Shown here one piece after another: positions 28,701 through 35,102 of a stretch of DNA of 60,000 nucleotides. The stretch covers positions 19,447,001 through 19,507,000 of the forward strand of contig NC_092680.1 of the NCBI RefSeq assembly GCF_964355755.1, written 5' to 3'. A program made the position numbers and the translations under genes. The DNA is from Antedon mediterranea (lineage: Eukaryota; Echinodermata; Crinoidea; Comatulida; Antedonidae). Within the stretch, counting starts at the first letter, position 1, and the number at the start of each line of letters is the position of its first letter. Below the pieces are notes generated by a model. It did not search any database. It saw only the letters and a program-made list of their open reading frames with translations, and was not told the DNA's origin.

Positions 28701-31700
28701 ATTTGTTTATATTGAAATGTTGAATTGAATAAAATATTCAAGATGTCAACTGCTGTTTTTTTTTTACAAAATTTGATGGTACTTTTTTTTTCAGGATAAA
28801 ACCCTAGATTTTTAACCATAAAATATACAATATAAAAATATATATTTTTTTAAATATAGGGCAGGTTCATCACTGGGACATGACAGTAAATAAAAATCAA
28901 CTAGACTTTAGTAGTTGGCATTTAAAGCCAGCTTTTTTTCGATAAAAAGTAATGATATTAATAAATTAATAGATAAAATAAGGAAGAGGAGGTTCACCAG
29001 TAGGGCAAAGGTAGAGAAAAGTCAATCAAAATGGCCTACTTTACTTCATAAAAATCTATAACTTTCTTTTATATGTACACTTTTTTATGTATAAAGCCCT
29101 GTGGGTAGCTGTTGACATACAAGGTAGCGAATGCCATTATGTGCAAGCTAAACTTATGTAATACAATTTAATGGTTGTTATCATTGAAACAAATAGAATA
29201 TTTAAATTCATAATGATAAAACCTGGCATGTAATGTGTTAATGCTAATATATTTGTTGTATAGAGCGCATTCCACAAACAATGTTGTCTCAATGTGCTTT
29301 TAGTGAAGTGGGGGAAAAATAAATATTGTAATAAAATGCTACTTAAAATACAAATGAAGATCGAAAGGTTGAACTATGACATTTGGAGAAATTAGTTTTA
29401 TATTATAATAAATAGAGAAAAGTCTCCAGTTGTATCATTGACCAAAGGGATCTACAATATCATGTCATATAATATATATTTCACAGGAAGTTTTGGTATA
29501 GTTTGGTATGTAATACAGTACACTGAATAATTTGTTTTCTTCACAATTTACTTCCCCTAGTCTGCTTTTGCTTAAAGACTGGCTGTTTTGACAAATCAGT
29601 TTATTTGAATGCATGTTTTAAATAGCTTAGTGTGTCACATCAAATTATCTTTTTTTCTTGCATAAATTCTAAGCCCAGTACTCACCTACTTCTTGACAAC
29701 CTTGCACTGTAAGACTATTGTAAAGCATACCCGATCCATCCATATATTCCCTTCTATACTGAACCAGCTCATCTGCTGGGGGCCTGGGGGACAATTGTTT
29801 GGGCATCATACCAGTCATCGATGATGGTATATGATCAGGTGGATTGTGCCTTGGAATGATCTGTGGAGGAGCTGTCCGGCTAACGACAAGTGGAGCTGGT
29901 GGAAGAGGTTGATGGGTAATGGACGGGTGTGGAGGAATGCGGTGGGATGGGATGACAACGGGTGCATGTACTTTTGATGGAACCGGATGCCGTATCTGTG
30001 CCTGGTGTGAATGTCTTGGCGAGGTGGATGCGGGAGTATGTGGTTCGGATGATCTTGATCGATGTTCTGGATGTACGTCGTGTAAAGCTCGTGGACTGAT
30101 CGACGAACTGTCTCTTTCACGGCGGCCATCACTAATTCGTCTTACATTTAGATCGCGGACTTTAGGCTTTACATCTAAAAGGAAAAATTATATCAAATAT
30201 TGAAAGGATTCTGAAACGTATCATTAATCAAATTGAAGAAACTTGGACTCTTGACTTAGCTTACAGAAATGATAAACCTTTCTCCATTAGCCAGTAGTTG
30301 ATACCAGGTATCAGATTAGCATAGCACTCCATTAGGACATGCATCATAAGTTAAGAAGAACATTGGTTTGTAATATAATTGTAGTTTTTATACATGTTTG
30401 AATTTCTTTATTGTGAAAATTTTGTTTAGCAATTATTGCTAATCAAACTGATTTTTTAGTCGAGAAACATAGTTTTGTATTGACTTTTTTTGCTACACAA
30501 TTATAGAAATGTGTAGCAATAAGGTTGTTTTGTATAGCTTTTTGCTATGCTACACTGGCGAAATTATTCCCTGCAGTGATACCAATTTTTTTGCTGTGTA
30601 CTATTGTTTTGTGCTTTTTTATACCATATTCAATAAATAAATATGGTCTCCAAAATGAAAAAAATACAAATGTATAAAATTCAACTTTGAATAGGCCTTT
30701 TTATAACTTGGATGAAGTTACTCACTTTTGCAAAAACTAAGACGAAATAAACAGTTAACCAAAAACCAGAGACTTCCAGTCAATGGACTTCCAATTGACC
30801 ATTTCTTTTTCAAGAAAATTGTTTTTTTATCAAAGAATGAGTAATCCGCGATTTTCCCTGCAACAGTAATATTGTCCATGTGGTGGGCGCCGCCATAAGT
30901 GAGGATGTATCTGGGATGTATACAACTTATTGTGACGGTTACACTAATCAAAGGCTGGACCACCGGTAGTATTTTCATGATAAAAAATGTTATCAACTAC
31001 ATGCCAACATCATGTTAAATGCTGTTTGGATATTTAATTGTTCGTTTCATGCAATTTATTTAGTAAAAACTGCCGTATAAACAGTTAGCTTCATCAACCG
31101 GGCGCTACGATAGCGTGACCGGGCGTGTTGGTGTTTACGCGTTTTCACGGAGGATAGTTTAATAATATTCCTATATTTAACTTGTTTCTGGTAAAACAAA
31201 TAAATGTTAATGAAATTTAACATTGTATCCTATTAATAACATGTATTTTATACTAATTTATATCATAAAAACAATACTTAATTTACCGGGCGTAGAGTAG
31301 TACGCGGTAATGGTAAAGAATATGCCGTGCTGAGTAACGATTCGTTGATTTTTGGTATTGCTGCGTTAGGCCTTTTTTGTGAACTAATTTAGCATGTTAG
31401 TAAATAATTGTCTGTAAAAGTGAATGTACACTAGTTTGTTAATAAATATGTATTATAAAATGGTTTGCAAATGCAAAATATATTCTCATAATTCTATTTA
31501 CGGTAATGTGACATGTATAATATCTATTAAATCAAGTCTTATTTAGTATGTATACATCCGCCCTTATGAGGGCGGGCATCACTCTCTGGAGCTCTGTGTT
31601 ACAAATTTCTCATGCAAAAATCGCGGAATACTCATTCTTGTGATATATATTCTTTGTTTTTATTTAAATTTTGATTTATTTTTTTTATACAGAGCTCTAC

Positions 31701-34700
31701 AAATGTCAAGATTATCAAAATATTGTTTATAGTGTAATCAATTATGAAAAATGTTTACCCTTTGAACGTTTATTGACATTTCACCCCGGTATCGCTATCA
31801 TAAACATAGCACCTAATACTTAATGATGCAAAAAAAACTACAATAAGAATATGAATAAATGATTACCACGGCAACACGCACTATCAAATAACACAATGTT
31901 GAAACAAGACAAGCGAAACGATCCGTTAAAGGCCTCCTCGTGGCCATACGTTTACGAGAAGGACGAAGGTATAATCACCATTATTTGTTACACTATATAT
32001 ACATCAATAATATATCTTTAATCTGTAAACATCAATCACTCAGATAGCTTAGTTTTTGTCAGCTGTTTGCACATAAATATGTATGTGTGCAATATTCACG
32101 CATTTAATAACCCTGCGTGTGCATTTGGGAAAATAATGTATCCATTTACAAGAAAACATGGCTACAGTTAAATTCTTTATTTATCATCATATTTATTTTC
32201 GTAAGGAACGGTAAATTTCTATTAAAATAATATGTTTTTATTTATTTGAATAATATAAACATATTACAAATATATATTTTATGTATATTTTATGGCGATC
32301 CTGTTTTGGTGTTTTACACTGTTGGATCTTGAATAAATAAATAAAATTTACTTTATTAAACAAAAAGGTTGATGATTTTGCGATTTGTTAAAATTCGGAT
32401 TTGAAAAATTACTTTAAGCTAACATTGATTATTTTGTCAAATAATTTGTTTGCAAAAGTAAATTTGGTATGAGAGTGTCTGACAAATTACTGTAAGCATG
32501 TAACAAATGAGGCTTAACATTTGGCCTCTTGTCATCTTCATCATAACAAATACTCTTATATTAACATACTGGTATGGTAATATGTTAAACATGAGGCTAT
32601 CATAACAACATTTAATTCGAAATATTCAGTACAATCAATTTAATGTTCTTTTGCATTTTGTTAATTAATGGTATTATAAAGTAATATATATTTTTATTAA
32701 ATCTATAAAGTACCTGAACAAAAATATAGCTACCATTTGTCATATATTTTATATTATAAAATATATAAAATCTAAAAGTAAAAAAAGTCACATTTGTTTG
32801 TTAAAAAAGTAAAGATTGATATTAATATTGCTAAACCCCTGCAAACCTCCATAAAACATAGCAAACCCAACCAAACCAATCTTTTTTTACCAAATATTAA
32901 ATTTCTACTGTTAACTACTTATTTTTGTGCTAAACCCTGCAAACACCGCAAACCTAAAAAAAGCAAACACCACCGAACCAACATAAAAGTGATTGACTCA
33001 TGTAGTACCCACTGGGTATATCCATGTAAAAAAAATATTAAATTTCTACTGTTAACTACTTATTTTTGTGGTAAAACATCATTTTTTGGTCAAAAAAGAT
33101 TGGTTCAGTTGGGTTTGCTATGTTTTATGGAGGTTTGCAGGGGTTTAGCAATATTAATATCAATCTTTACTTTTTTAACAAACAAAAGTACACATATTTT
33201 GTTTCTGGTAACATGCTACTGTATTTTGTCTCATAAATACAAGTATAGAAGGGATAAAATTCATGAAAGAAAATCGATAAGGTATAAATTGTGTTTATAA
33301 CCTAAGGTACAGTAATAATGCATTATAGCCTAGTAAACCATTAGCTACGGTACTAACATTTTAATTGAATATAGTTAAATTCTCCTTATTAAATATAGAC
33401 TGTATCTATTACATTTTGAGATAATTAAAAACCAAAGTAAAATTATAAATAGTGCTGTTTTTTTCTTTATTATTGCTGTAAAATGCAGCAAATTAAAGGG
33501 TACAGTAACATCCAATTTACCTCTGATGCAATGTTATTGTTAATGTAACATTCTGAAACTTAATGGAACTGTACTGTACAGTACAGTACCTCAGAAACCT
33601 AAACTATATAATTTGTTATTTATTTTTTATACTGGGTAGCCTCTTCAGTCAAAGGCTGTTCTCCCAGAGCCCCCTGTGTATAGAACTATGATGAGTTTGT
33701 GACAGTGGCTGTGTGTGTAACTAGTAAACCGGGGTAACCCCCTACTCGTCTCAAACTATGTACTACTAGGTTCTTTAAAGTGCACATGAGCCAGATGTGT
33801 ACAGTACACTGGACCTACGGTTTATAGTCCTTATCCGAGAAGACTCGTTCTACCACCAGAACCATGGAGTGAGTGAGCCTCAAACCCTTAGCAATACCCT
33901 TACGGTTCCACTGTTTTAGCCACTCGTCAACTCACTTTCTCAGTGGTAAATCAAAAGTATGATGGAGTAACAACTAACATCAGGGTTAACAACACATCTT
34001 GCTTGCGTAATTGGGTACTTTACCTCGGCTGTGTGCTGGTCATGATTTTCGCTAACTCGCTGGGCTACCATGGACCAAGAGATAATACTGGAGCACCAAA
34101 CACATTATGGTATCATTTTTGTGTAAATACATTTTTTTATCCTAGTTTAAAAAACTAAATAAAATATAAATATCTTCCATAGTCTAATTCCATAAAAAAA
34201 GGATAATGAACATTTTTAGATTCAACCTGGGCTAAAATCAACTGCAAATGTAAATTTTGTCTTTTATATATACTAATAGTTTATATTTTTCAGAAAAATC
34301 TATATATTTGTTTGTCATAAAATCTTTCGATATGGGCCTAATAATAAATAGCAAGCCCTCTGTTGTGCTCCACATGTAAGTGTGATTTGTTTCTTTTTAT
34401 TCTTTTTATTTTAGTTTGTTGTTTAAACTCATAAATCATTATTTGAATAATGTTTTATATTATTTACAGCTGATAAAGTAAATACTATACACTAAATGTT
34501 CTTTATCATACAGATGTTGAACTTATGACCCTGCCGGTTGATCGGTTCAATGAGCCATGCAGGGTAGACAAACTATACACATTTGAACATACAGTATCTT
34601 GTATGGGAAAATAAAATTACAGTAAATGTATAATAACAGACTCGGTTTATCTTGTTCTTGTGACTAGCCCACTGAACTACTATGCAGTGCACTAGCCCAA

Positions 34701-35099
34701 GATAGTTTACTGTGTAGTAAGGAGTTACTGTGTAGTATCATATCTTCACTCAGCTGTCCACTTGTGAAAATATAACCTTTCATCTTTCACCTCTTGAAAT
34801 TATTTGTACCATTGCACTCATAAACATTCATTAGTACTAGCATACTGAGCTACAGTAGATACTTGCATGTTGTATAGTGATACTAGCGCACTACAGGTAC
34901 ATATTAGCTAGCTCTGTTGTGCAACAATTATTACTCTAGTTAAAACTGAATCATAACAAAAATACCAACCCTTTTCTAAGTATAACTGTGAGAACACTGG
35001 TTGTGGAGTGGCATTGTTTGACCGCAGTGACTGCTCAATGGACATGTGCAGGGCAGCCTCAAATCTTGAAGACTTCAACTGGCCCTGGTTGTTACCCAT
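1596..35099 (-). CDS. GREB1: GREB1/GREB1L orthologue, whole gene (28 coding exons)
   Basis: The coding region is split over 28 exons read right to left. Their joined product is about 1,983 residues, close to the length I recall for vertebrate GREB1 and GREB1L. Family hallmarks seen here: an MGN start followed by [16 protein letters not shown] and SQLYLE; the [20 protein letters not shown] block in exon 4; KKRHR in exon 6; VIVHDQAH in exon 13; [13 protein letters not shown] across exons 19/20; and [17 protein letters not shown] near the C-terminus. Known of the family: vertebrate GREB1 is a nuclear, oestrogen-induced cofactor with reported O-GlcNAc transferase activity on the oestrogen receptor. 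The family has been described as joining a circularly permuted SF2-helicase-like region to a C-terminal TAGT-type glycosyltransferase. Inferred: the same architecture applies here; no substrate can be assigned. The gene appears intact except for an unresolved exon 6/7 junction. The promoter and 5' UTR exons were not found. Confidence 0.93.
2520..2651 (-). CDS. GREB1: GREB1 coding exon 27
   Basis: Acceptor TCACAG, donor GTAGGA, phase 1 both sides. Encodes [20 protein letters not shown], then [20 protein letters not shown] and KFIN. Family equivalent ICYISSRPHSSN and FSGLLLYLCDSFVV, KKFKFLKG. Separated from exon 26 by an intron filled with a 45-bp minisatellite. Confidence 0.93.
2705..2736. repeat. 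Short hairpin
   Basis: TCAGGGAGGAG and its near-complement ACTCTTCCCTGA enclose a loop of about seven bases. It lies in intron 26 about 55 bases upstream (in gene direction) of the exon 27 acceptor. No function can be assigned. Confidence 0.5.
2780..3459 (+). repeat. 45-bp minisatellite, about 15 copies, expanded from a SINE core
   Basis: Unit begins CTCAAGGCTCACTCAATCCA and ends GTAGAATGAGTAAT; copies are almost identical (one T-to-C change near 2933). The unit length is a multiple of three, so it is open through all copies with a 15-residue repeat, but it lies in a GREB1 intron antisense to the gene and has no other gene features. The unit and the sequence just after it (3460-3530) match the reverse complement of the SINE at 33770-33890, so the array grew inside a SINE copy. 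Confidence 0.92.
3604..3971 (-). CDS. GREB1: GREB1 coding exon 26
   Basis: Encodes [60 protein letters not shown] and [17 protein letters not shown]. Reading on gives a TGA at 3593, but donor GTACAT at 3602-3603 joins in phase to exon 27, and the family continues past this point, so the TGA is intronic. Confidence 0.93.
4012..4326. mobile_element. Short TTAA-flanked MITE (family 2) in intron 25
   Basis: TTAA at both edges; ends read AAAATGTATTGTCCTCTAAA and, inverted, AAAAATATTGTCCCCCTAAA. The ends match those of the 552-bp element at 55882-56433. No coding capacity. TTAA target duplication suggests a piggyBac-type origin (inference). Confidence 0.7.
4456..4656 (-). CDS. GREB1: GREB1 coding exon 25
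   Basis: Encodes [40 protein letters not shown], then [19 protein letters not shown]. Family equivalent SLKTVLQHIEATPKI and FILLNIDLTQNVQYDFN. Acceptor CTACAG, donor GTAGAT. Confidence 0.94.
4859..4987. mobile_element. Palindromic TA-type MITE (family 1) in intron 24
   Basis: Ends share inverted CTGTCTACACTATCAAAC / GTTTGATAGTGTAGACAG; the interior has the AAATATGGTAGTGATATGAC and CATATATGGGCACATCACA strings found in all copies. A fragment of the right end recurs at 5013-5031, right beside the donor of exon 24. Confidence 0.85.
5041..5209 (-). CDS. GREB1: GREB1 coding exon 24
   Basis: Encodes [20 protein letters not shown], then [20 protein letters not shown] and DTCVTWHAH. Family equivalent [39 protein letters not shown]. 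Acceptor TTTTAG, donor GTGAGT. A MITE ends about 54 bases beyond the donor in the intron. Confidence 0.94.
5738..5942 (-). CDS. GREB1: GREB1 coding exon 23
   Basis: Encodes [40 protein letters not shown] and [20 protein letters not shown]. Family equivalent [20 protein letters not shown] and YWPNHIMLVLPGMFNNAG. Acceptor TTTCAG, donor GTGTGT, phase 1. Confidence 0.94.
6153..6314 (-). CDS. GREB1: GREB1 coding exon 22
   Basis: Encodes [40 protein letters not shown], then [13 protein letters not shown]. Family equivalent LHAFTFSSSM, VQLYFIIPKSKESHFVF and LESMRLPLVSDK. Beginning of the C-terminal glycosyltransferase-type region as I understand the family. Confidence 0.93.
6753..6874 (-). CDS. GREB1: GREB1 coding exon 21
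   Basis: Encodes [20 protein letters not shown], then [20 protein letters not shown]. The C-x2-C with the preceding His resembles a zinc-binding knuckle, conserved in the family as FHHCEQCRQYMD. Acceptor TTTCAG, donor GTAAAG. Confidence 0.93.
7000..7042 (-). mobile_element. SINE 3'-end fragment
   Basis: TTTATACTGGGTAACCTCTT with its preceding TTGTTATTTA matches the tail of the SINE at 33610-33650. Only about 40 bases are recognisable, in intron 20. Confidence 0.55.
7164..7416 (-). CDS. GREB1: GREB1 coding exon 20 (second half of Walker A)
   Basis: Starts [20 protein letters not shown], then [34 protein letters not shown]. Supplies the GKT of the P-loop. Family equivalent QVGKTGAYLQFLRILFRMLI and DVYDEEEINTD. 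Acceptor TTTCAG, donor GTACGC, phase 1. Confidence 0.95.
7772..7972 (-). CDS. GREB1: GREB1 coding exon 19 (first half of Walker A)
   Basis: Encodes [20 protein letters not shown], then [20 protein letters not shown], ending [13 protein letters not shown]. The Walker A motif GAPQVGKT is cut by an intron between Gln and Val. Donor GTATGA, phase 0. Confidence 0.94.
8262..8280. repeat. CA dinucleotide microsatellite
   Basis: About nine CA units in intron 18. Confidence 0.85.
8553..8593. repeat. Hairpin beside exon 18 donor
   Basis: TTAAGGAGA and TCTCCTTAA flank a loop of about 20 bases, starting 24 bases past the exon 18 donor. It could be a remnant of a small inverted-repeat element. No regulatory claim is made. 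Confidence 0.45.
8617..9205 (-). CDS. GREB1: GREB1 coding exon 18 (longest exon, acidic linker)
   Basis: Starts [40 protein letters not shown] (family: LKYCDLRLIDSSYL, EQEVGLACCYVSKEVI). It then has an acidic run [14 protein letters not shown] and about 100 residues of Ser/Pro-rich sequence, ending [18 protein letters not shown]. The middle is a probable disordered linker, as in vertebrates. Donor GTAAGT. Confidence 0.92.
9611..9723 (-). CDS. GREB1: GREB1 coding exon 17
   Basis: Encodes [20 protein letters not shown], then [12 protein letters not shown]; the family has [20 protein letters not shown]. Acceptor TTAG, donor GTAAGA, phase 2. Confidence 0.92.
10044..10383 (-). CDS. GREB1: GREB1 coding exon 16
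   Basis: Encodes [52 protein letters not shown] and [18 protein letters not shown]. All correspond to the vertebrate pattern ([34 protein letters not shown]). Donor GTTTGT. Confidence 0.94.
10694..10824 (-). CDS. GREB1: GREB1 coding exon 15
   Basis: Encodes [20 protein letters not shown], then [20 protein letters not shown]. Family equivalent [20 protein letters not shown]. Acceptor GACAG, donor GTAACA. Confidence 0.9.
11165..11339 (-). CDS. GREB1: GREB1 coding exon 14
   Basis: Encodes [20 protein letters not shown], then [18 protein letters not shown]. Family equivalent [20 protein letters not shown] and YTLQTQQSRISSSNEI. Acceptor AACAG, donor GTAAGA. Confidence 0.92.
11868..12145 (-). mobile_element. 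tRNA-derived SINE in intron 13
   Basis: On the minus strand the head has pol III box-like sequences: TGGCGCAGTGTGTTGGATTA (box A region) and GGTTCGAATCC (box B). Then comes a conserved body with CCTTAGGCAAGACACTTTAC, and an (ATT)n tail at the low-coordinate end. The same body motif occurs in the SINE at 13811-14160. The element abuts exon 13 within about 20 bases of its donor. Confidence 0.85.
12164..12347 (-). CDS. GREB1: GREB1 coding exon 13 (HDQAH motif)
   Basis: Encodes [20 protein letters not shown], then [18 protein letters not shown]. The VIVHDQAH string resembles a helicase motif II (DEAH-type). It sits about 520 residues before the GAPQVGKT Walker A motif, which is the reverse of the usual order and agrees with the permuted helicase-like architecture described for GREB1. 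Confidence 0.92.
12725..12922 (-). CDS. GREB1: GREB1 coding exon 12
   Basis: Encodes [20 protein letters not shown], then [20 protein letters not shown]. Family equivalent [14 protein letters not shown] and DLGHFSKVDFIIIVP. Donor GTGAGT, phase 1. Confidence 0.92.
13231..13588. mobile_element. Decayed family-1 MITE with a tandem duplication
   Basis: Contains three copies of AAATATGGTAGTG and the GGGCACATCACATTTTTT string of family 1. A segment of about 128 bp (13340-13459) then repeats imperfectly at 13468-13588, both copies carrying TATTTCCTTTTGGAAA and TTTACTAGTGT. It ends about 20 bases from the exon 11 donor. Confidence 0.7.
13609..13743 (-). CDS. GREB1: GREB1 coding exon 11
   Basis: Encodes [20 protein letters not shown], then [20 protein letters not shown]. 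Family equivalent DDLDKLLEKM and FDGDLNECVS. The donor GTGAAT abuts a tandemly duplicated MITE-derived stretch in the following intron. Confidence 0.88.
13811..14160 (-). mobile_element. Chimeric 5S rRNA / tRNA SINE
   Basis: On the minus strand a 5S rRNA-like head (14160 to about 14043) includes ACACCGGTTCTCGTC, GATCACCGAAGTTAAGCAAC, GTTGGGCCCGGTT and GGATGGGAGACCG. It is followed by a tRNA-like part ending in GGGTTCGAGG, then the body motif CCTTAGGCAAGATGCTTTAC, and a T/A-rich tail. This layout resembles 5S-headed (SINE3/DeuSINE-type) elements. It is not a functional 5S gene: the 3' third is diverged (CTAGAAATCGTGGC where CTGGGAATAC is usual). Confidence 0.85.
14338..14466 (-). CDS. GREB1: GREB1 coding exon 10
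   Basis: Acceptor TTTTAG, donor GTAAGT. Encodes [20 protein letters not shown], then [20 protein letters not shown]; the family has EISYELITGKVSFLASHFK at this place. Confidence 0.92.
15067..15202 (-). CDS. GREB1: GREB1 coding exon 9
   Basis: Acceptor TTGTAG, donor GTTAGT. Encodes [20 protein letters not shown] and then [13 protein letters not shown], matching the family pattern EGISETLRTL and KIRGNEFCVVVLG. Confidence 0.9.
15533..15714. repeat. 16-bp minisatellite block A (intron 8)
   Basis: About eleven copies of GGAAGGGCCTCTGGGT and variants. Same unit and orientation as block B at 16239-16588, on the other side of exon 8. Open frames through it are by-products of the repeat. Confidence 0.9.
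15998..16188 (-). CDS. GREB1: GREB1 coding exon 8
   Basis: Encodes [20 protein letters not shown], then [17 protein letters not shown], ending VAVHVAQ with donor GTAAGT. The family equivalent is LREEFEQIMLKAMQEF and QLPWLARLAAS. The exon lies between two blocks of the same 16-bp minisatellite in the introns either side. Confidence 0.9.
16239..16588. repeat. 16-bp minisatellite block B (intron 7)
   Basis: About 21 copies of GGAAGGGCCTCTGGGT with variants such as GGAATACCTCTGGGT and GGAATGCTTCTGGGT, beginning about 50 bases upstream of exon 8's acceptor. A larger repeat of variants is visible (the GGCCTCTAGGTGGAATACCT type recurs), suggesting expansion by segments. Confidence 0.9.
19209..19320. 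mobile_element. CTGCAG-ended inverted-repeat fragment
   Basis: Starts TACTGCAGTTACTGCAG and ends GTTACTGCAGTAA; related to the longer copy at 21483-21675. Likely a small foldback element (inference). Confidence 0.5.
19441..19880. repeat. 145-bp tandem triplication
   Basis: Three head-to-tail copies with starts near 19441, 19586 and 19731, each with TTAATTCTTAGGCCATA..., CGAGGCCAAATACAATTAAT, and CGGTCAATCCCTCACTACAA. Copies differ by only a few bases, so the duplication is recent. Confidence 0.92.
20443..20782 (-). CDS. GREB1: GREB1 coding exon 7
   Basis: Encodes [20 protein letters not shown], then [20 protein letters not shown], then a stretch ending [16 protein letters not shown]-like ([16 protein letters not shown]). 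It matches the family block [20 protein letters not shown]. Donor GTCAGT in phase with exon 8. The 5' edge is uncertain: acceptor TTCAG at 20783-20784 needs a phase-0 partner whereas exon 6 ends at phase 1. Confidence 0.8.
20783..22642 (-). other. Intron 6, may hide a small exon
   Basis: AT-rich intron containing the CTGCAG foldback. The phase conflict between exons 6 and 7 would be solved by an exon here of length 3n+2. I could not identify one. Confidence 0.5.
21483..21675. mobile_element. CTGCAG-ended foldback MITE
   Basis: TACTGCAGTTACTGCAGTA on the left is matched by inverted TGCTGCAGTGACTGCAGTA on the right, with an inner GTAACTGCAT. About 190 bp, no coding capacity, in intron 6. Confidence 0.6.
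22643..22897 (-). CDS. GREB1: GREB1 coding exon 6
   Basis: Serine-rich sequence ending in [20 protein letters not shown]; the KKRHR basic cluster is conserved in GREB1 and could serve as a nuclear localisation signal. Two acceptors fit the frame (exon start at 22897 or 22891). The donor is GTGATC at phase 1. This exit phase does not match the obvious acceptor of exon 7, so the 3' edge may be wrong or a small exon may lie between. Confidence 0.75.
23389..23536. mobile_element. Palindromic TA-type MITE (family 1), full copy
   Basis: Perfect terminal AAGCTCTGTCTACACTATCA and its inverse, flanked by TA on each side (23387-23388 and 23537-23538). Interior has the family's ATATTTGGTCACATCACA and GACATGATG strings. 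In intron 5. Confidence 0.88.
24117..24200 (-). CDS. GREB1: GREB1 coding exon 5
   Basis: Short 84-base exon with acceptor CTTATAG and donor GTGAGT. Encodes [18 protein letters not shown] then NITIGNQAS, a serine-rich linker. The opening ECRKR continues PWKG of exon 4 as in the family (WKECR). Confidence 0.88.
24480..25330. repeat. 53-bp minisatellite with diverged flanking units
   Basis: Core of about 8.6 near-identical 53-bp copies (about 24556-25010) of CAGATTTCACCACACATTAA + CTGATAGTGTAGGTGG + ATAAAACTC(A/G)GTCAAAA. Longer diverged units of 60-66 bp (with AACAGGTTAAAGGTGGATAA) flank the core on both sides, so the tight array arose inside an older degenerate one. In intron 4. Confidence 0.92.
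25990..26166 (-). CDS. GREB1: GREB1 coding exon 4 (Cys-rich conserved block)
   Basis: Encodes [20 protein letters not shown], then [20 protein letters not shown], ending PNIPWKG. Very close to vertebrate GREB1L. The C-x2-C pair could contribute to a metal site (inference). Acceptor ATAG, donor GTTAGT, phase 1. Confidence 0.94.
26245..26878. mobile_element. 634-bp TTAA-flanked MITE (family 3), copy A
   Basis: TTAA at both edges; ends AAAGCCCCATTCCCTACG and, inverted, AAAGACCCCTTCCCTGCA. Same length, including the TTAA sites, as copy C at 44642-45275. Interior has AAATGCATTGCGCGCGG, GATCGATCGTGA and GGTCGATCGCCGCGAGCTAC. No open frame. TTAA sites suggest mobilisation by a piggyBac-type transposase. 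In intron 3. Confidence 0.88.
27192..27318. mobile_element. TA-type MITE (family 1), partly decayed
   Basis: Left end AAGCTCTGTCTACACTATCA intact; right end GTTTGATAGTGTAGAAAG mutated, followed by a short AAG run. In intron 3. Confidence 0.85.
27772..27881. mobile_element. TA-type MITE (family 1), short copy
   Basis: AAGCTCTGTCTACACTATCA and the inverse at the other end, with the inner CATATATGGGCACAGCACA. About 110 bp, TA-flanked, 245 bases from exon 3's donor. Confidence 0.87.
28127..28303 (-). CDS. GREB1: GREB1 coding exon 3
   Basis: Acceptor TTTCAG, donor GTAGGT, phase 1 in and out. Encodes [14 protein letters not shown], then [20 protein letters not shown], then [14 protein letters not shown]. 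This is a strongly conserved GREB1 segment (family pattern GFCQAG, IDIPAGFLLVGAKSP). Confidence 0.92.
28304..29685 (-). other. Intron 2, no further feature
   Basis: AT-rich. Holds a G-run of ten (28589-28600 area) but no gene or recognisable element. Open frames here are short and lack support. Confidence 0.5.
29686..30174 (-). CDS. GREB1: GREB1 coding exon 2
   Basis: Acceptor TTTTCCTTTTAG, donor GTGAGT, both in phase. Begins [13 protein letters not shown], followed by about 110 residues of low-complexity sequence rich in Pro, His, Ser and Arg, then [20 protein letters not shown] and CQEVG leading into exon 3. The low-complexity part is probably disordered and matches a poorly conserved part of the family. 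Confidence 0.85.
32793..33186. repeat. Long inverted repeat (hairpin) with internal direct repeats
   Basis: A left arm of about 95 bases beginning TTTGTTTGTTAAAAAAGTAA is mirrored by a right arm ending in its complement. The inner part includes CTAAACCCCTGCAAACCTCC / GGAGGTTTGCAGGGGTTTAG with few mismatches. Inside, TTAAATTTCTACTGTTAACT and the following TATTTTTGTG occur twice in direct orientation (near 32898 and 33038). The 168-residue open frame across it (32794-33300) is not a credible gene. Confidence 0.88.
33610..33940 (-). mobile_element. SINE, source family of the 45-bp minisatellite
   Basis: On the minus strand a degenerate tRNA-like head (GTGGCTAAAACAGTGG, GGGTTTGAGGC) leads into TCCATGGTTCTGGTGGTAGA, then TCTTCTCGGATAAGG, TAAACCGTAGGTCCAGTGTA, CACTTTAAAGAACCTA and a tail GAGGCTACCCAGTATAAA. 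The TAAACCG...GGTCC core resembles a central domain seen in many invertebrate SINEs. Confidence 0.8.
34970..35099 (-). CDS. GREB1: GREB1 coding exon 1 (start codon)
   Basis: Encodes the N-terminus [20 protein letters not shown] through FSQLYLEK, the conserved family start. An acceptor AG (35103-35104) lies only three bases before the ATG, so this exon is not the first of the transcript and a 5' UTR exon must lie at higher coordinates. The end at 34970 (donor GTTGGT, weak) is chosen because the better GTATTT donor four bases on would create an in-frame stop with exon 2. Phase 1 exit gives LYLEK-DVKPK, matching the family's DVKPK. Confidence 0.85.
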
Positions 35100-35102
35100 G
35101 AT

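Larger units (their letters stand above)
30175..34969 (-). other. Intron 1 of the coding region
   Basis: 4.8-kb intron. It contains the long hairpin at 32793-33186 and the SINE at 33610-33940. The rest, including a locally GC-richer part near 31080-31350, shows no gene I can support. Confidence 0.6.

Noticed and set aside
29919-30203. Plus-strand 94-codon open frame
   Set aside because: It is the shadow of GREB1 exon 2 low-complexity sequence on the opposite strand.
32794-33300. 168-codon open frame
   Set aside because: It spans both arms of a long inverted repeat; the sequence constraint explains the lack of stops.
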